Below, piece by piece: positions 12,936 to 23,820 of a DNA stretch of 64,000 nt. The notes under the pieces are model-generated. The model was not told the DNA's origin. It worked only from the letters and a program-made list of their open reading frames with translations, and ran no database searches. A program made the position numbers and the translations under genes. Origin of the DNA: Apoda limacodes (Eukaryota > Arthropoda > Insecta > Lepidoptera > Limacodidae). The stretch lies in assembly GCA_946406115.1 (NCBI GenBank), contig OX291545.1, positions 13,034,001 to 13,098,000 of the forward strand. The letters run 5' to 3'. Position 1 is the first letter of the stretch. Each line of letters opens with the position of its first letter.

Positions 12936-13856
12936 AAAGTTATTGTGGAATCGCAAAATTTAAAAAATTAAAAATTTAAGTTAAAGTTTTATTTCATGAA
13001 ACTCGCCTTCAGCTTCAGCTTTTTAATTCTTCCTTCTCTTCTGCATGCAGAAACAGAAAATGGCAATAGATTTTGAATATAATGTTCTTAATCACATAAT
13101 TTAAGCAATTCATAGCATGCACTGAATTATACACAATATGGGCATGACAATTTCCTTTTATTAAGTCTGGCACAACCTCTAATATATTTGTGTATAATAA
13201 ATGATTATGTCCAAAATTTGCATTTGTATTGTCAGCGCCACAGACCTAGGATTTTTTCGCTACGCTAAAGACTAACACAGCGAGGAAAAGAAATATACTT
13301 ATTACCTGAACGCTGCACAGGAGAAAAAAAGACAGATAACCATATCTAATATGTCCATTATTTTTCGATTAGAAACCCATAGTAACTTGTTTGTTTGTTG
13401 ACATCACAGGTTTCGTTGATTATTAGGTCAATCCTGTCAATAAAGGTCTTAAAAGTTTAGTGTTTAGGTATGGTGACTTGTTACAAACCTAATTGTTCCG
13501 TCACAGGAAGAAAGAACCCGGACAATCATCACGAAATTCTCACGTATTTTTTTCAAACTATATTTTGTCGCATTTCTGTTAAAAATTAGCTCAGAAAACA
13601 GTTTTTACGTTATAATATTGCTTTTTTTTGTAAAACGTGGTATTATTTCACATAGAATGGTTCTAATTATTGTTATTTTAAGTAAAATTGTAAAATGTTT
13701 GGTTACGCTAGGGCTTGACAAAACGATGACGTCATAAGTATCAGTATATCGATACTTTTTCCCGTAATTATTTATCAACATCCAGAGTAATTTAATTTTA
13801 ATAATGTTTCTTACAAATATTACTTGAGCGCACGTGGTTAATAGTCTTTTTTATAG

Positions 13857-13925
13857 AGTTCTGTAGCCAAATGGCAAAAACGGACCCTTGTAAACTCGTC
13901 ATGTCCGTTATTATATGAGGATGTA
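13857..13925. repeat. Fragment of the ggttccg-type repeat (variant with ccaaatggcaaaaacgga)
   Basis: Shares gtagccaaatggcaaaaacg and a following cgtcatgtccg with the longer copy at 25253-25840. Only the first 70 bases are present. Confidence 0.6.
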
Positions 13926-14719
13926 ATAACCTCATAATTCCGCCGAATTTGCATCGATTATATTTTACACGAAGGTATCTTTAACATAAAAATGGAGAAC
14001 AGGCATAAATATATCGATAAAGCACAATGTCGATAGTGTACGCAGACAACACTATTCTCAACTTACACAAAGACAGTTACTAAAACGCAATTTTTTTTTG
14101 GTATCGTCACTAAACTGACGTTGTGTATCTTTTACATCCTATATCTATGGTCAGCGCTAAGACCAGATAATTGTCTGAAAGGAAGTTGATAAGACTCTAA
14201 GTAGCGCCTTCTGACTAAATAAATGTAAACAGTATTTTGTATACTTTATTTTTGTTCAACAGTAAAAAGTATAATTTAGTGAAAAACAGTATAATACTGT
14301 TCAAAAAAGTATAGTTGGCAACCCTAGCTGTACTATATAGACCGAGTGCGCTGCTATTCGTAGTTGTTATAATAAAATTATGAAATTGGTGTGTATTGTG
14401 TGTCTGTGGTAAAACATTTAAAAAAAACTAACAAAATAAGAAAACCAACAAAAAAATTCGACGCTGAGGGGTTAAGAAATGGTTTAGGATCATGAACTGA
14501 ATCCCTGGTATTAGTTTTCGTTACCGTGTCACTTATATGTAGGTACATATTTTATGTTCCCTCTGGTCTGAACATCGCCGCTCCACTTTCATACTCTTTG
14601 TAATTTCGGTAAACGACCTCCTAAATCACATGCTCCGTATTATACACGGCGTTGACAGTTCATATATTGCTAGAAGTTTTGCTTTCGAGAGAAATCAAAG
14701 GCAGATAGCGGTAGCATCG

Positions 14720-14845
14720 CACCCCCCCGCTTGCCCCTGCCCTCAGACGCCATTTTGATTGCTTACGGTTTTTGTTCTTCTGTGATCTGTGGTTTTACTC
14801 GTTCGCTTAGCTTTTCCAAATTTATTTGTGAATTTCTATTTTGTA
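14720..14845 (+). promoter_or_regulatory. Candidate promoter / 5' leader of the P-element-derived THAP gene
   Basis: A C-run and a block reading cctcagacgccattttgatt lie 180-300 bases upstream of the THAP exon. The tcagac could serve as an initiator. There is no TATA box at a suitable distance. The assignment rests mainly on position and on the change from AT-rich to mixed composition, so it is tentative. Confidence 0.3.
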
Positions 14846-14985
14846 ACGACTTGGCTTGAATTTGGACACCGACGTGGAATTCCTATTTAGTTACGACTTG
14901 GCTTGAACTTGGATACTGATGTGGATATCTGTTTTGTGACAATTTGGCTTGAAATTGGATACTGACGTGGGTTGCTACATTGTTT
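14845..14985 (+). repeat. Three-copy 46-47-bp minisatellite in the THAP gene leader
   Basis: The core ttggcttgaa recurs at 14851, 14898 and 14944 (spacing 47 and 46), each followed by a ttgga...ctgacgtgg-like block. A weaker fourth echo (ttggacttggaattt) begins near 14986. The array ends at the THAP exon, and the third unit contains an in-frame ATG at 14949, 23 codons ahead of the preferred start. Confidence 0.8.
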
Positions 14986-15017
14986 TTGGACTTGGAATTT
15001 TTGTGCTAGGTTTAACA

Positions 15018-18000
15018 ATGTCTAAAATAACTTGTTGCGTATCCTCATGTTATTCTACTAAATATAATACTAAGCTGTTTAACTTTCCTAAAACCAATAC
15101 AATAAGAGACTTGTGGGTTACCCGTGTAGTGCCTTATTGCGCAGAGTTAGCTAACATGACTGCAAAGCAAGTGATATCGAAGAAAATCTGTATTAAACAC
15201 TTCGAAGCAAAGTTTCTTGTTGGTAACAATAGGTTAAGACATGCTTGCCCAACACTTTTCACAGCAGAAGAAATATACTCTGGTGTACCCAATACTCCAG
15301 TAAACATTGTTGGTAAGTAATCCTAAACTATGTTGTTTTCTTTATATCCTATTTATAATAAAGTTTAGAATGTGTACCAAAACGTAATTTTGTAGTTGAA
15401 AAAATGATATTGAACTTGACGCTTAGGGTAACAATACAGTTGTCATTTTGAAATTATTTACACTGTAATAACTATTTACACTGCTGCTATATTAGATATG
15501 TTATAAAAATAACGCTAGTAAGGGTGATGATCACCCCTTGTTACTCTGTATGTATCCTTTGTTACTCTGACCGAAGTAAATCACTACATATATCAGCATA
15601 CCACACCCCATATATTAGACAACAATTTTGGTGTTAATCTGTCATACCACTAAAGGTCCGTTCAAAAACACAACAAGAAAGTTTAAAATCGAATGTTCTG
15701 TGTTTAAAGACTAAAGGTGCTTGCATAAAGAAACAGGTGTTTCGTTTCTGATTTGTCAGAGCAGATCGATACTGGTAGGTTTAGATCAACCTATATAAAG
15801 AAACGGGTAAAACTGTTTGTAGTGACTATTATGGACTCCAGTTCATCAGACGAAGGTTTTTTTTCTTATTTATTTATTTTAAAAGTTAAAAGAGGACAGT
15901 TGGAGTTACTAACAATGATAGTAAAAGAAAAAAATATCGATTGTATTATCAATTATTTCTAAAAGCATAATACCAGAATGATAAAGTCATTATTACTAGA
16001 CACATTCAACTATGTATTAAGTAAACTAGTACATTGCCTTATTTAAAGTTGATGTAACTGGCAAGTTCAACTCATTTCACCTGGAGAAAAACTAGTTATT
16101 ATTAGTTAAGTAAATAAAAATCATTTTAGAATAGTTTTAAATAGTGTACCAAAAAGGCATAGTTAAATACACATTTACATACTTTAATTTTAATCTTTAT
16201 TATTAGGTTTAATAAAAATAGTAATTTATAAACTTTATATTTATTATAGAAATCAGTGAAAAGCTGGCTTGTCTAACACTAATGTTATTAAAACTTCTAT
16301 ATTCACATCCATTTTGTGTACAGTATACCTGTTCATTGAAGCATTTACCAATGTAAGGTACTTACATTGGTAAATGCTTCAATGAACAGGTACTACTATT
16401 TGCTACCCACATGGGGCAACCTGTTTCTTTATGTGAGAGTGCATACAAATATATGAAGGTAGTTTGCCTGTACTGATCCATACCGACCTGTACTGACTTG
16501 ACTGTACCAGGAACCTGCTGCTTTATGCAAGCACACTAATACTGAATTATCAATTAATCATATGATATACTATTCATATGATTATTTCTTAAAAGAGTAT
16601 ATGTTGAATAACTTACCAGCGGTTTATGGTATAAATCAGTATTGTAAATAAGTAGTAAAATTAAATAATATGATAATTACTTAAGTTTATTTTTTAATTT
16701 TTTTTTTGAAACTAACTTAAATTTAATAGGTACAATATTTATTTTATTCTGGTGTTTAGTATATGTTGTTATAGCGGCTATAGAAATACATCTTCTGTGA
16801 AAATTTCAACTGTCTAACTATCACGGTTCATAAGATACAGCCTGGTGACAGCAACCACTGGATGGATCGGGATAAAACTTGGCACACATATAGGCTAGGT
16901 CCTGGAATAGGACATAGGCTTTTTTTCATACCGGAAAATTCAACAACTCTCGCGGGAGTAACTATAACCAAATTCCACGAACGAACCATAGCTGCAGCTA
17001 TAGCTTGCTATATAACTATAACCAAATTCCACGAACGAACCATAGCTGCAGCTATAGCTTGCTATAACAAACTTCTTTAGTAAAATCAAGGAGTTGACGT
17101 AAGTATCCCACGCCGATAAACTAATAATAGAAATCGGCCAAGTGCAAGTCAGACTAGCGCACGAAGGGTACCCTACCATTATCTATAAAAACGGCAAAAA
17201 AATCACGTTTGTTGTATCGGAGCCCCCTTAAATATTTATTTTATTCTGGTGTTTAGTATATGTTGTTATAGCGGCTATAGAAATACATCTTCTGTGAAAA
17301 TTTCAACTGTCTAACTATCACGGTTCATAAGATACAGCCTGGTGACAGCCGGACGGACAGCGGAGTCTTAGTAATAGGGTTCCGCTAATTACTCTTTGGG
17401 TACGGAACCCTAAAAATATTTATTGTAGACCATATAATCCGTAAACATTATACATAAAAAATTAATAATATTCACTGTATAATAAGCATAGTAAGTAAGA
17501 GATAAAAGTGTGATATGTTAATACTGAGATTCTAAATTAAACACGAAATCATTTAATGTTAAACTTAATGTTAACAATCTCTATAGACGTTGAAAACAAT
17601 GTGCTTATTCAAAACTGTGTTTTTTCTTTGTTTCAGATGATACGATACTTATTCAAGGTTGTGAAATTAGTGTAATTTACGATCCTCCACATTTATTAAA
17701 AGGCATCAGAAACAATATGTTGACAAAAAACATGCTCTTCGAAGAAAAAGTAGTAAAATGGCAAGACATAATAGATGTTTATAATTATGATTGTCAAATT
17801 GGGCAAATAAGAATGTTGCCCAAATTAACTGATGAGCACATCATGCCTGACAGAATAAAAAAAATGAAGGTCAGCAACTGCACTAAAGTTTTGAGTGAAC
17901 GTGTGGCTGCAACTTTGCGATACACAGCAACATTTAGTAAGTAAATTATTACTATAACCCTATTACTAAGGCTCCGCTGTCCGTCCGTCCGTCTGTCCGT

Positions 18001-20292
18001 CTGTCACCAGGATGTATTCCATGAACCGTGATAGCTAGACCGTTGAAATTTTCACAGAAGATGTATTGCTGTTGCCGCTATAACAAATAATAAAAAATAC
18101 AAAATAAAATAATTAGTTAAGGGGGCTCCTATACAACGAACGTAATTTTTTTGCCATTTTAATAGATAATGGTACGGAACCCTTCGTGCGCGAGTCCGAC
18201 TCACACTTGGCCGATTTCTAGGGTTCCGTACCCAAAGGGTAATTAGCGGAACCCTATTACTAAGACCCCGCTGTCCGTCCGTCCCTTCCGTCCGTCCGTC
18301 CGTCCGTCTGTCACCAGGCTGTATCTCATGAACCGTGATAGTTAGACAGTTGATATTTTCACAGAAGATGTATTTCTCTTGCCGCTTCAACAACAAATAC
18401 TAAAAATTAAACAAAATAAACATGCCATACAACAAACGTGAATTTTTTTGCTCGTTTTTGCTCGATCTGAGCTGATCATATTATTGACATTATTATTTTA
18501 ATTAATATCAATTTATTTATTTTTTATTTATGTATTACAATTTTTATAATAATTTAGTAAATAGTCTTAGAATTAGTTTCTTCTTTGTGTATTTATTTTC
18601 TTAATGTTATTGTTATTGTTTTCTTTTTTTTAATAGGTATTATCTAAATGCTTGTGTAATAACTATGTGTAAATATTTTTTTTTATGTTTTTGCTTGTGT
18701 TGTATTTGTGTGTTAAATAAAGAAATGTCTATGTCTATGTCTATATTGATAACGGCAACAGGAAGACGCTTGAAATATTTACAGAATATTTATTTATATA
18801 TTTACTTTAAAAATAAATAGTGAAATTAAAAAAAAAACTAATATTTAAGGGGGGCTTCCATACAACAAACGTGATTTTTTTGCTGTTTGTATAGATAATG
18901 GTACGGAACCCTTCGTGAGCGAGTCCGACTCTCACTTGGCCGATTTTTTTATACATATTACAATGTTTTATCTTTACATGTATATATCATTAGTTATGGA
19001 ATAGCAATCACCTATCTGTTTCTTTAACCATTAGTTTACCCAAAGGATGCCTGGTAGACCAATTAAGCAATCAAACATTTTAATTATATTTAATGTATTT
19101 GTTATGCAATAAGTATATTAATTGATTCACTGTACTTTTAATTCCAGCACAACGGCAAGACGGCAGTACAGTCAGCCCTACTATAAAAAATACAGCTGAA
19201 GCTGTACAATTCTTTGATAAATTATTTGATAGCTGCAACGGATCCAGAAGTGGAAATACTCCAGGAAAGTTACGCGGACCAGTGAAGAAAAAAAGTCAAC
19301 ACATACAATTTTGGCAAAGCGCTATTAAAATAATAAAAAATATAAAATTTATTGAAAATAAAAATGGTGAAAATGTAACAAAATCTGTCCCTACTCTACG
19401 TAATTGGGTTATAACTTTGGAAAGTCTTATTAGAATTGCAAAACTAATTTTATCTGAAGACATTATCTTTTTTTATACCAGAAATTTGAATCAAGACCCT
19501 TTGGAGAATTTTTTTGGAAAAATAAGATCGTATAATTACAGATTTGTAAATCCGGACACCTATACTTTCCAAAGCTCATTTAAATCTTTATTAGTGACTA
19601 ATATTTTAAGTGTTCACTCCAAACACAGCAATTGTGAAGAGGATATAGGCACAGCTATATTGGACTTAAAGAATTTAATGTGTCCAGATCCTGTATCTGC
19701 TCCGAATATGGATTTTTTTATCTATGAGACCGAGAATCTACAAAATATTTCGGAAAATAGACTTTCCGAAGTTATTAAAGAAAAAATAAATATTAACGCC
19801 AGATCATATACTTGTGGATATATAGCCAGAAGAATGACAAAAAAAATTAAGTGTCATCAATGCACAAAAACGTACCTATCAAAGGATACTATGGAGGTCC
19901 ATAAATTAATAGAATTTAGAGAACGGACCTCTTTAAAAAATAAGAACCTAAAATACCCAAGTACACAGATAATTGTAGCATTTTCTAATATTGTTAATAT
20001 TACTAATGACTATTTAAATAAAAGTTGTCATAAAAAAGGTATCATTGATAATATTAAAAATATATTTAATGAGAAATATGATGTAGATTGGCTTGGCTGC
20101 TCCACTCATAAAGCAGAATTGCAAAATTGTTTTTTTATAATGGCTGCAACATTACAAATCCATAACTGGTGCAAAAATATAAATTTGATTTTAAAAGGAG
20201 CAGTCAGGGAGAAAATAAGGGAAAGTGAAATGACGTTTATTCAAAAAATTGCCTTACAGAAGTATAAAAAAACTAGGAAAATCAAAAAGTAA
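15018..20292 (+). CDS. P-element / THAP9-type transposase-derived protein, 579 residues, three exons
   Basis: Exons 15018-15312, 17637-17936 and 19148-20292 join at phase-1 GT/AG junctions into one uninterrupted frame of exactly 580 codons. Residues 1-85 form a THAP C2CH zinc finger: C6 or C7, C11, P24, W33, C58-x2-H61, F62, and ACPTLF in place of the usual AVPTLF. Exon 2 carries DPPHLLKGIRNNM (residues 114-126) and KLTDEHI...VLSERVAATL, the P-element GTP-binding insertion region. Exon 3 carries FFDKLFD, GKLRGPV, then NLNQDPLENFFGKIR, with D315 and E318 in the block that holds the last catalytic acid of P transposase, and a C-terminal CGYIARRM...CHQC zinc-like segment. The N-terminal RNase H half, with the first two catalytic acids, is absent, and no long plus-strand frame lies in intron 1. 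No P-type terminal repeats were found. The family is sure; functional gene versus transposon relic is open. Confidence 0.85.
16326..16392. repeat. Perfect inverted repeat, 32-bp arms and 3-base centre
   Basis: Arms 16326-16357 and 16361-16392 are exact reverse complements around the centre gta. The arm begins tacctgttcattgaag. A transcript crossing it would fold into an uninterrupted 32-bp stem. Confidence 0.97.
16734..16852. repeat. 119-bp block, identical to 17231-17349
   Basis: Identical base for base to the middle of the repeat copy at 17133-17415, but without that repeat's two ends. See the second copy for context. Confidence 0.95.
16853..17110 (-). repeat. Interspersed repeat with cgcggg and tagctgcagcta blocks, containing a 54-bp tandem duplication
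   Basis: Read on the minus strand it contains the blocks shared with 35640-36047 and 48958-49352: agctatagctgcagctat, a ccgcgagag-like block, and ccaagttttatcccgatcc. Within it, 16961-17014 is repeated at 17015-17068 with a period of 54, which is why one plus-strand frame repeats the same 18 residues. Confidence 0.75.
17133..17415. repeat. Copy of the common repeat, ggccaagtg...ggaaccctaaaaat
   Basis: Both ends are intact: tcggccaagtgcaagtcag at the left and gggtacggaaccctaaaaat at the right, with ggacggacagcgg before the right end. It sits 220 bases upstream of THAP exon 2. Confidence 0.85.
17955..18216. repeat. Copy of the common repeat in the opposite orientation
   Basis: Begins at ccctattactaaggctccgc, passes a ccgtccgtccgtctgtccg run, and ends cgagtccgactcacacttgg. 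It lies 18 bases after the THAP exon 2 donor, head-to-tail with the next copy. Confidence 0.85.
18217..18946. repeat. Tandem second copy of the common repeat, split by an insertion
   Basis: Begins ctagggttccgtacccaaag and ends cgactctcacttggccgatt. The repeat itself covers about 18217-18470 and 18745-18946; the 275 bases between are an insertion (separate entry). Comparison with the uninterrupted copy at 50263-50520, which reads ttttgctcgatattgataac at the junction, supports the boundaries. Confidence 0.85.
18470..18744 (+). mobile_element. Inserted retroelement tail ending in a tatgtc hexamer run
   Basis: About 275 bases of AT-rich sequence interrupt a repeat copy. The segment ends ttaaataaagaaatgtctatgtctatgtct, that is (split) ttaaataaag then three atgtct hexamers. 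A polyadenylation-like aataaa followed by a short simple repeat is typical of the 3' end of some non-LTR elements or SINEs. The family is unknown. Confidence 0.6.
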
Positions 20293-21337
20293 TGATTTTA
20301 CTCCACAAAAACTTAAAATGCTATTAAGTACTGATCCCCCGCTGCACGAGTACTGATAAAATAGAATATTCATATAAATATACACTATAATATTATTGAA
20401 TACACATAACTAATAATGTATTAATTTCAATGATGAAAAACATTTAATGATAAGTTAGTTTGTCTTGATATAAGTTATATTTTCTTTACTATATATGTCT
20501 GTTACTATTTTGTATTGTTTATCTCTTGTAATGGGCACTGTGGTCTCTACTAGGACTCTAGAACTCTAGAATACGTCTGCCTTTAAGGCATTGGTCTTGC
20601 AAAAAAAGGTAGCTGGAACTGACTGGATGCGTTGGCGTTTATTGGGAAAGGGCTAAATCAAATGTGGACTATTTTAGGTTGATTAGTTGTTCAATTGATG
20701 AACATCATATTTGATATGGGTCGTTCGTTACAATCAGAAAACAAAACAAAACAATGCAAGTTATCTCGTGCACCGTTTTATCACAGCCCATTTACTAACA
20801 TCTCCATCTTCCTCCACATTCAAAACCTTGGATACCTAAATACTAAATTTAAAAAAAAATGGTTAAACGCTAGTCAGAGAATCGTACACTGAGCTGAAGG
20901 TTCCGTACTTAATAGCAATTAAAAGTTTTCTTCTTAGGCAAGTAGGTAGCTAGGTTAAATATTCTAAAACTGTTTGGAAACTTAATTTAATTTACCTGTA
21001 AATTATATATGTCTAGTTATCTACTTATGAGTGTCGATTATTTTAGTTTTTTTATTTGGCAAATTACAGAGATAAGGAGGAAGAATTGACTATAATTCAG
21101 AAATTATCACATCTGCCATATCTTTTGTTAATAAATGCGAAAGTGAGTTAATTTGTTCTTCCTTCCTTCAAATGGCAACTGAGCATCCAATTGAGCTAAA
21201 ATTTGGCACAGGGAGGGATAGGGATCTATCCCCGAAAATTAATGGTTCCCGGCATGTATAACCAAACAAAACGTGGACGAACTATTGCTGCATCTATAGC
21301 AAGCTTTCTTACTTTAATCAAGGAATTGCCTTGAATA
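20293..21337. other. Downstream flank of the THAP gene
   Basis: No AATAAA was seen in the first 250 bases after the stop codon at 20290-20292. Around 21130-21330 is a diverged relative of the repeat at 16853-17110 (blocks attgagctaaaatttggcac and catctatagcaagctt). Nothing else can be supported; the 65-residue frame at 20695 has no recognisable domain. Confidence 0.4.
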
Positions 21338-21586
21338 TAATAATAATGATAATAAATATATTTGGACATTACACACAACGCCGTCTGGCCCTAAATTAAG
21401 CAAAGCTTGTGTTATGGATACCAGACAATGAATACAAATACATAACATTACTTTTATTTGTAAATACATACATAAATACACCCACACTCAAGACAAAAAT
21501 AGATGTTTGTCCAGTGCGGGAATAGAACCCACGCCCTCTGCACAGCAACAACCGGCCGCACTACCAATTATCCCACGCCGATAACG
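21338..21586 (-). mobile_element. tRNA-derived SINE
   Basis: On the minus strand the head near 21585 reads gtgggataattggtag (A-box-like) and, about 45 bases on, gtgggttctattcccgc (B-box-like), with the spacing of an RNA polymerase III internal promoter. The body contains gcttaatttagggccagac and tgtaatgtccaaata, and the tail is an att-rich run. The same body occurs on the plus strand at about 46755-46835 and 53697-53760, which makes it an interspersed family rather than a tRNA gene. Confidence 0.8.
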
Positions 21587-22894
21587 CCGCAAATTTAGTG
21601 AGTGCGGAGGAGATATCTAGTTTTTTTATATTTCTGTTGACTGGATTAAGACCTGTAATGGAGGCACTAATGTTAACGCATTATATAAGGAAATTAATTG
21701 CAACATTCTTTGAAAAGAAGAAAATTTACTTTCACTGATGTTTTATAAACTTTTAAATGACAAAAAAAGTATTAAAATAAATAAGTTATTAAAAAAAACA
21801 GTTGTGGTTTTCTTTCATTGCATCCTGATACACTTTATTCTTAAAATAAATCTAAAATTTCTCTGACAAAACTTGAATTTGACTTAGAATTATAAAAAAC
21901 AATACAACAAATCAAACCATAATAGATCGATAACGAATCAGCCATCACTAATATCGATACTTCGCAATCACTAGAAGTAGCGCCATCTTGCGGTGTTTCC
22001 TCTCGTAAGCTTAACTTCTAACTCATTCAGTCATGAGGGGAGTGTCCTATCTGTTGGTACAACATATACTATATAATTTGTGGTATTATATGCCCATAAA
22101 TGTTGCCAATCCAACTATTGAGCTATACCACAGAACATTATAAGACTACCCAATAATGTTTTGTGGAGCTATACATTAATAGTTAGTTATTGTGATTGCA
22201 ACTCGAAAAATATGGGTTCCAAATAGAAATGCTACTAAATAAGATAAACGCACTCCTGCTTTGTAAATGTACAACTGTACTTATTTATTGTCCCATATGT
22301 GCTATGGTAATTTTTGGTTTATTTATAATGATGGAATGTATCTAACTAGGTAGGTACAAAGATTATGTTGAATACATTAAGATGAATGGTTGGAATGGTT
22401 TACATGTACAATAAGATCATCGGCCATGGTTAACATTATAATAGGTACTTAATTTTTTATTGGTTTCATTGGTGAAGCATACAGGTTATTACAGCGGCTT
22501 TCTTGACATACTCGTACAATATCAAAAAACAGAAACTAAAAATTTACCAAACAAATGGGTTAACTACTCTAGTTTCGTAAAAAAAAATATATTTAAACAA
22601 ACAATTTTAACAATTTAAGTAAGTAGAAACAATTTAACAATAGGCATGATTGCTTACTATTATTTGGAATAACAGTAAGCAATCTATTATACAAGCAGAC
22701 GTTGACCTGCCCGAACGTTTGCCTGCATAAAAAAACCTTAGAATCTAAACCACCCAGAGACCCATTCAAACATCATCAAAGTCTGCAATTCCCTTTTTAA
22801 TTTTTTTGCGAAACTAACGCATGACTATTTAATCTGGCAAGTTAAAAAGAATATTTATTGTTTTTAGGGTTCCGCAGTCATCAAGAAACCCTTA

Positions 22895-23820
22895 GGGGCC
22901 GTTCAAGTATTACGTAAGCCCTAGGGGGGGGCGGGAGGGCCTTGCTTATTTTTGATGACATGGGGCTGGGGGGTTTAGATGGTGATTACGTCAGCAGTAG
23001 TTATTTAAGGTGCGTTCTATCGACGGCATTGAGAGCTATGACATCGCATAGGCATTTAAATCGTTCTGTTCATCAAATGTAAACAAACAATATGGCCGTT
23101 CACTATTTGACAGCGAATTCACTACTCTACCTCCCGAGCCAGCCAATAGCGCATTCATTTTTGGTCAACAGAACGATCGAATGTGCGCATATACAGCATT
23201 GAGCGCATTCAATGCGTGTAGTGCTTGTCAACAAAACGCCCCTTAACTTTTTTATACGTATGGCAAACCACACATTAACATGTTTGAAAACGAAACGCAT
23301 TTCCGGCGATTCCCACATTTAACGTATACATTTAGGTGCTCCCTTAGAACCGAGTAGGGAAATTAGTGCACGATATACACTTGTCCTAATATCTTCCGTC
23401 AATCGTTTCGGTACAAATATAAATAAATAAATAATAAATAAAATATCAATATCATCGAATACTTAGAATCATGGATTCAGATGTCATGGACTGAAGACTG
23501 TTAATTGGAATTAATATGTATACCAAAAATTTAAAAGAAGTTTGTTTTGTCCGAGATATTACTTAAGATTATAATATTTGTTCCTTACTCTATGTTAAAT
23601 ACCGTGTCAATAAAGTTTGATTAAATGAATATTATGTGAAACGGAAAACAGAGAGTACATTAAAAGAAGAAAAAACAGAATACATTAAAAGAAAAATGCA
23701 TATAAAAATGTTTACGTAAGCATGGGAGGGGGGTCAGAGCTTTGCTTACTTTTGCTGACAAGGGGGATGGGGACGTAAATAATTAGAATAAATCTGCTAA
23801 CGTAATACTTTAATGGCCCC
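22895..23820. mobile_element. Non-autonomous inverted-repeat DNA element with a TTA target duplication (PIF/Harbinger-like)
   Basis: The terminal inverted repeats are 22895-22919 and 23796-23820, with 22 of 25 positions matching and ends starting ggggcc. TTA lies directly outside both ends (22892-22894 and 23821-23823), and removing the element plus one TTA restores the expected run of the host repeat. A 3-bp TTA duplication and G-rich ends fit the PIF/Harbinger superfamily (established property). Sub-terminal G-runs occur on both sides. No transposase is encoded. A second element sits inside at 23009-23242. Confidence 0.75.
23009..23242. mobile_element. Nested 234-bp miniature element flanked by TTAA
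   Basis: TTAA occurs at 23005-23008 and 23243-23246. The ends read ggtgcgttctatcgac and, in reverse, ggggcgttttgttgac (12 of 16 matching). TTAA flanks are the signature of piggyBac-type insertion, so this may be a piggyBac-mobilised miniature element. Its ends do not begin with CCC, unlike those of the element at 55268-57557, so a different mobilising transposase is implied. Confidence 0.65.

Larger units (their letters stand above)
15313..17636 (+). other. Intron 1 of the THAP gene, heavily invaded by repeats
   Basis: Holds a perfect 32-bp-arm palindrome (16326-16392), a 119-bp block identical to a second copy 497 bases downstream, a 54-bp tandem duplication, and a full copy of the ggccaagtg repeat (17133-17415). 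No segment resembling the N-terminal RNase H half of P transposase could be read on the plus strand. The frames at 15753-15962 and 16862-17080 are, respectively, unrecognisable and produced by the tandem repeat. Confidence 0.7.

Noticed and set aside
13470..13590. Possible second THAP finger start (MVTCYKPNCSVTG)
   Set aside because: Has a Cys pair but lacks the following Pro, Trp and C-x2-H positions and soon becomes AT-rich; likely chance.
16862..17179. Open frames with repeated residues on both strands
   Set aside because: Produced by the 54-bp tandem duplication of a non-coding repeat.
17955..18330. gtccgtcc runs resembling a CRISPR-like or satellite array
   Set aside because: They are short simple repeats inside a dispersed repeat family. 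Spacing is four bases, there are no spacers, and the DNA is eukaryotic.
18052..18396. 114-codon minus-strand frame
   Set aside because: Consists of the common repeat, including its gtccgtccg run; the same sequence recurs elsewhere without an open frame.
21510..21586. tRNA gene on the minus strand
   Set aside because: A- and B-box-like words are present, but no cloverleaf can be completed, and the same downstream body occurs in other copies, so it is a SINE head.
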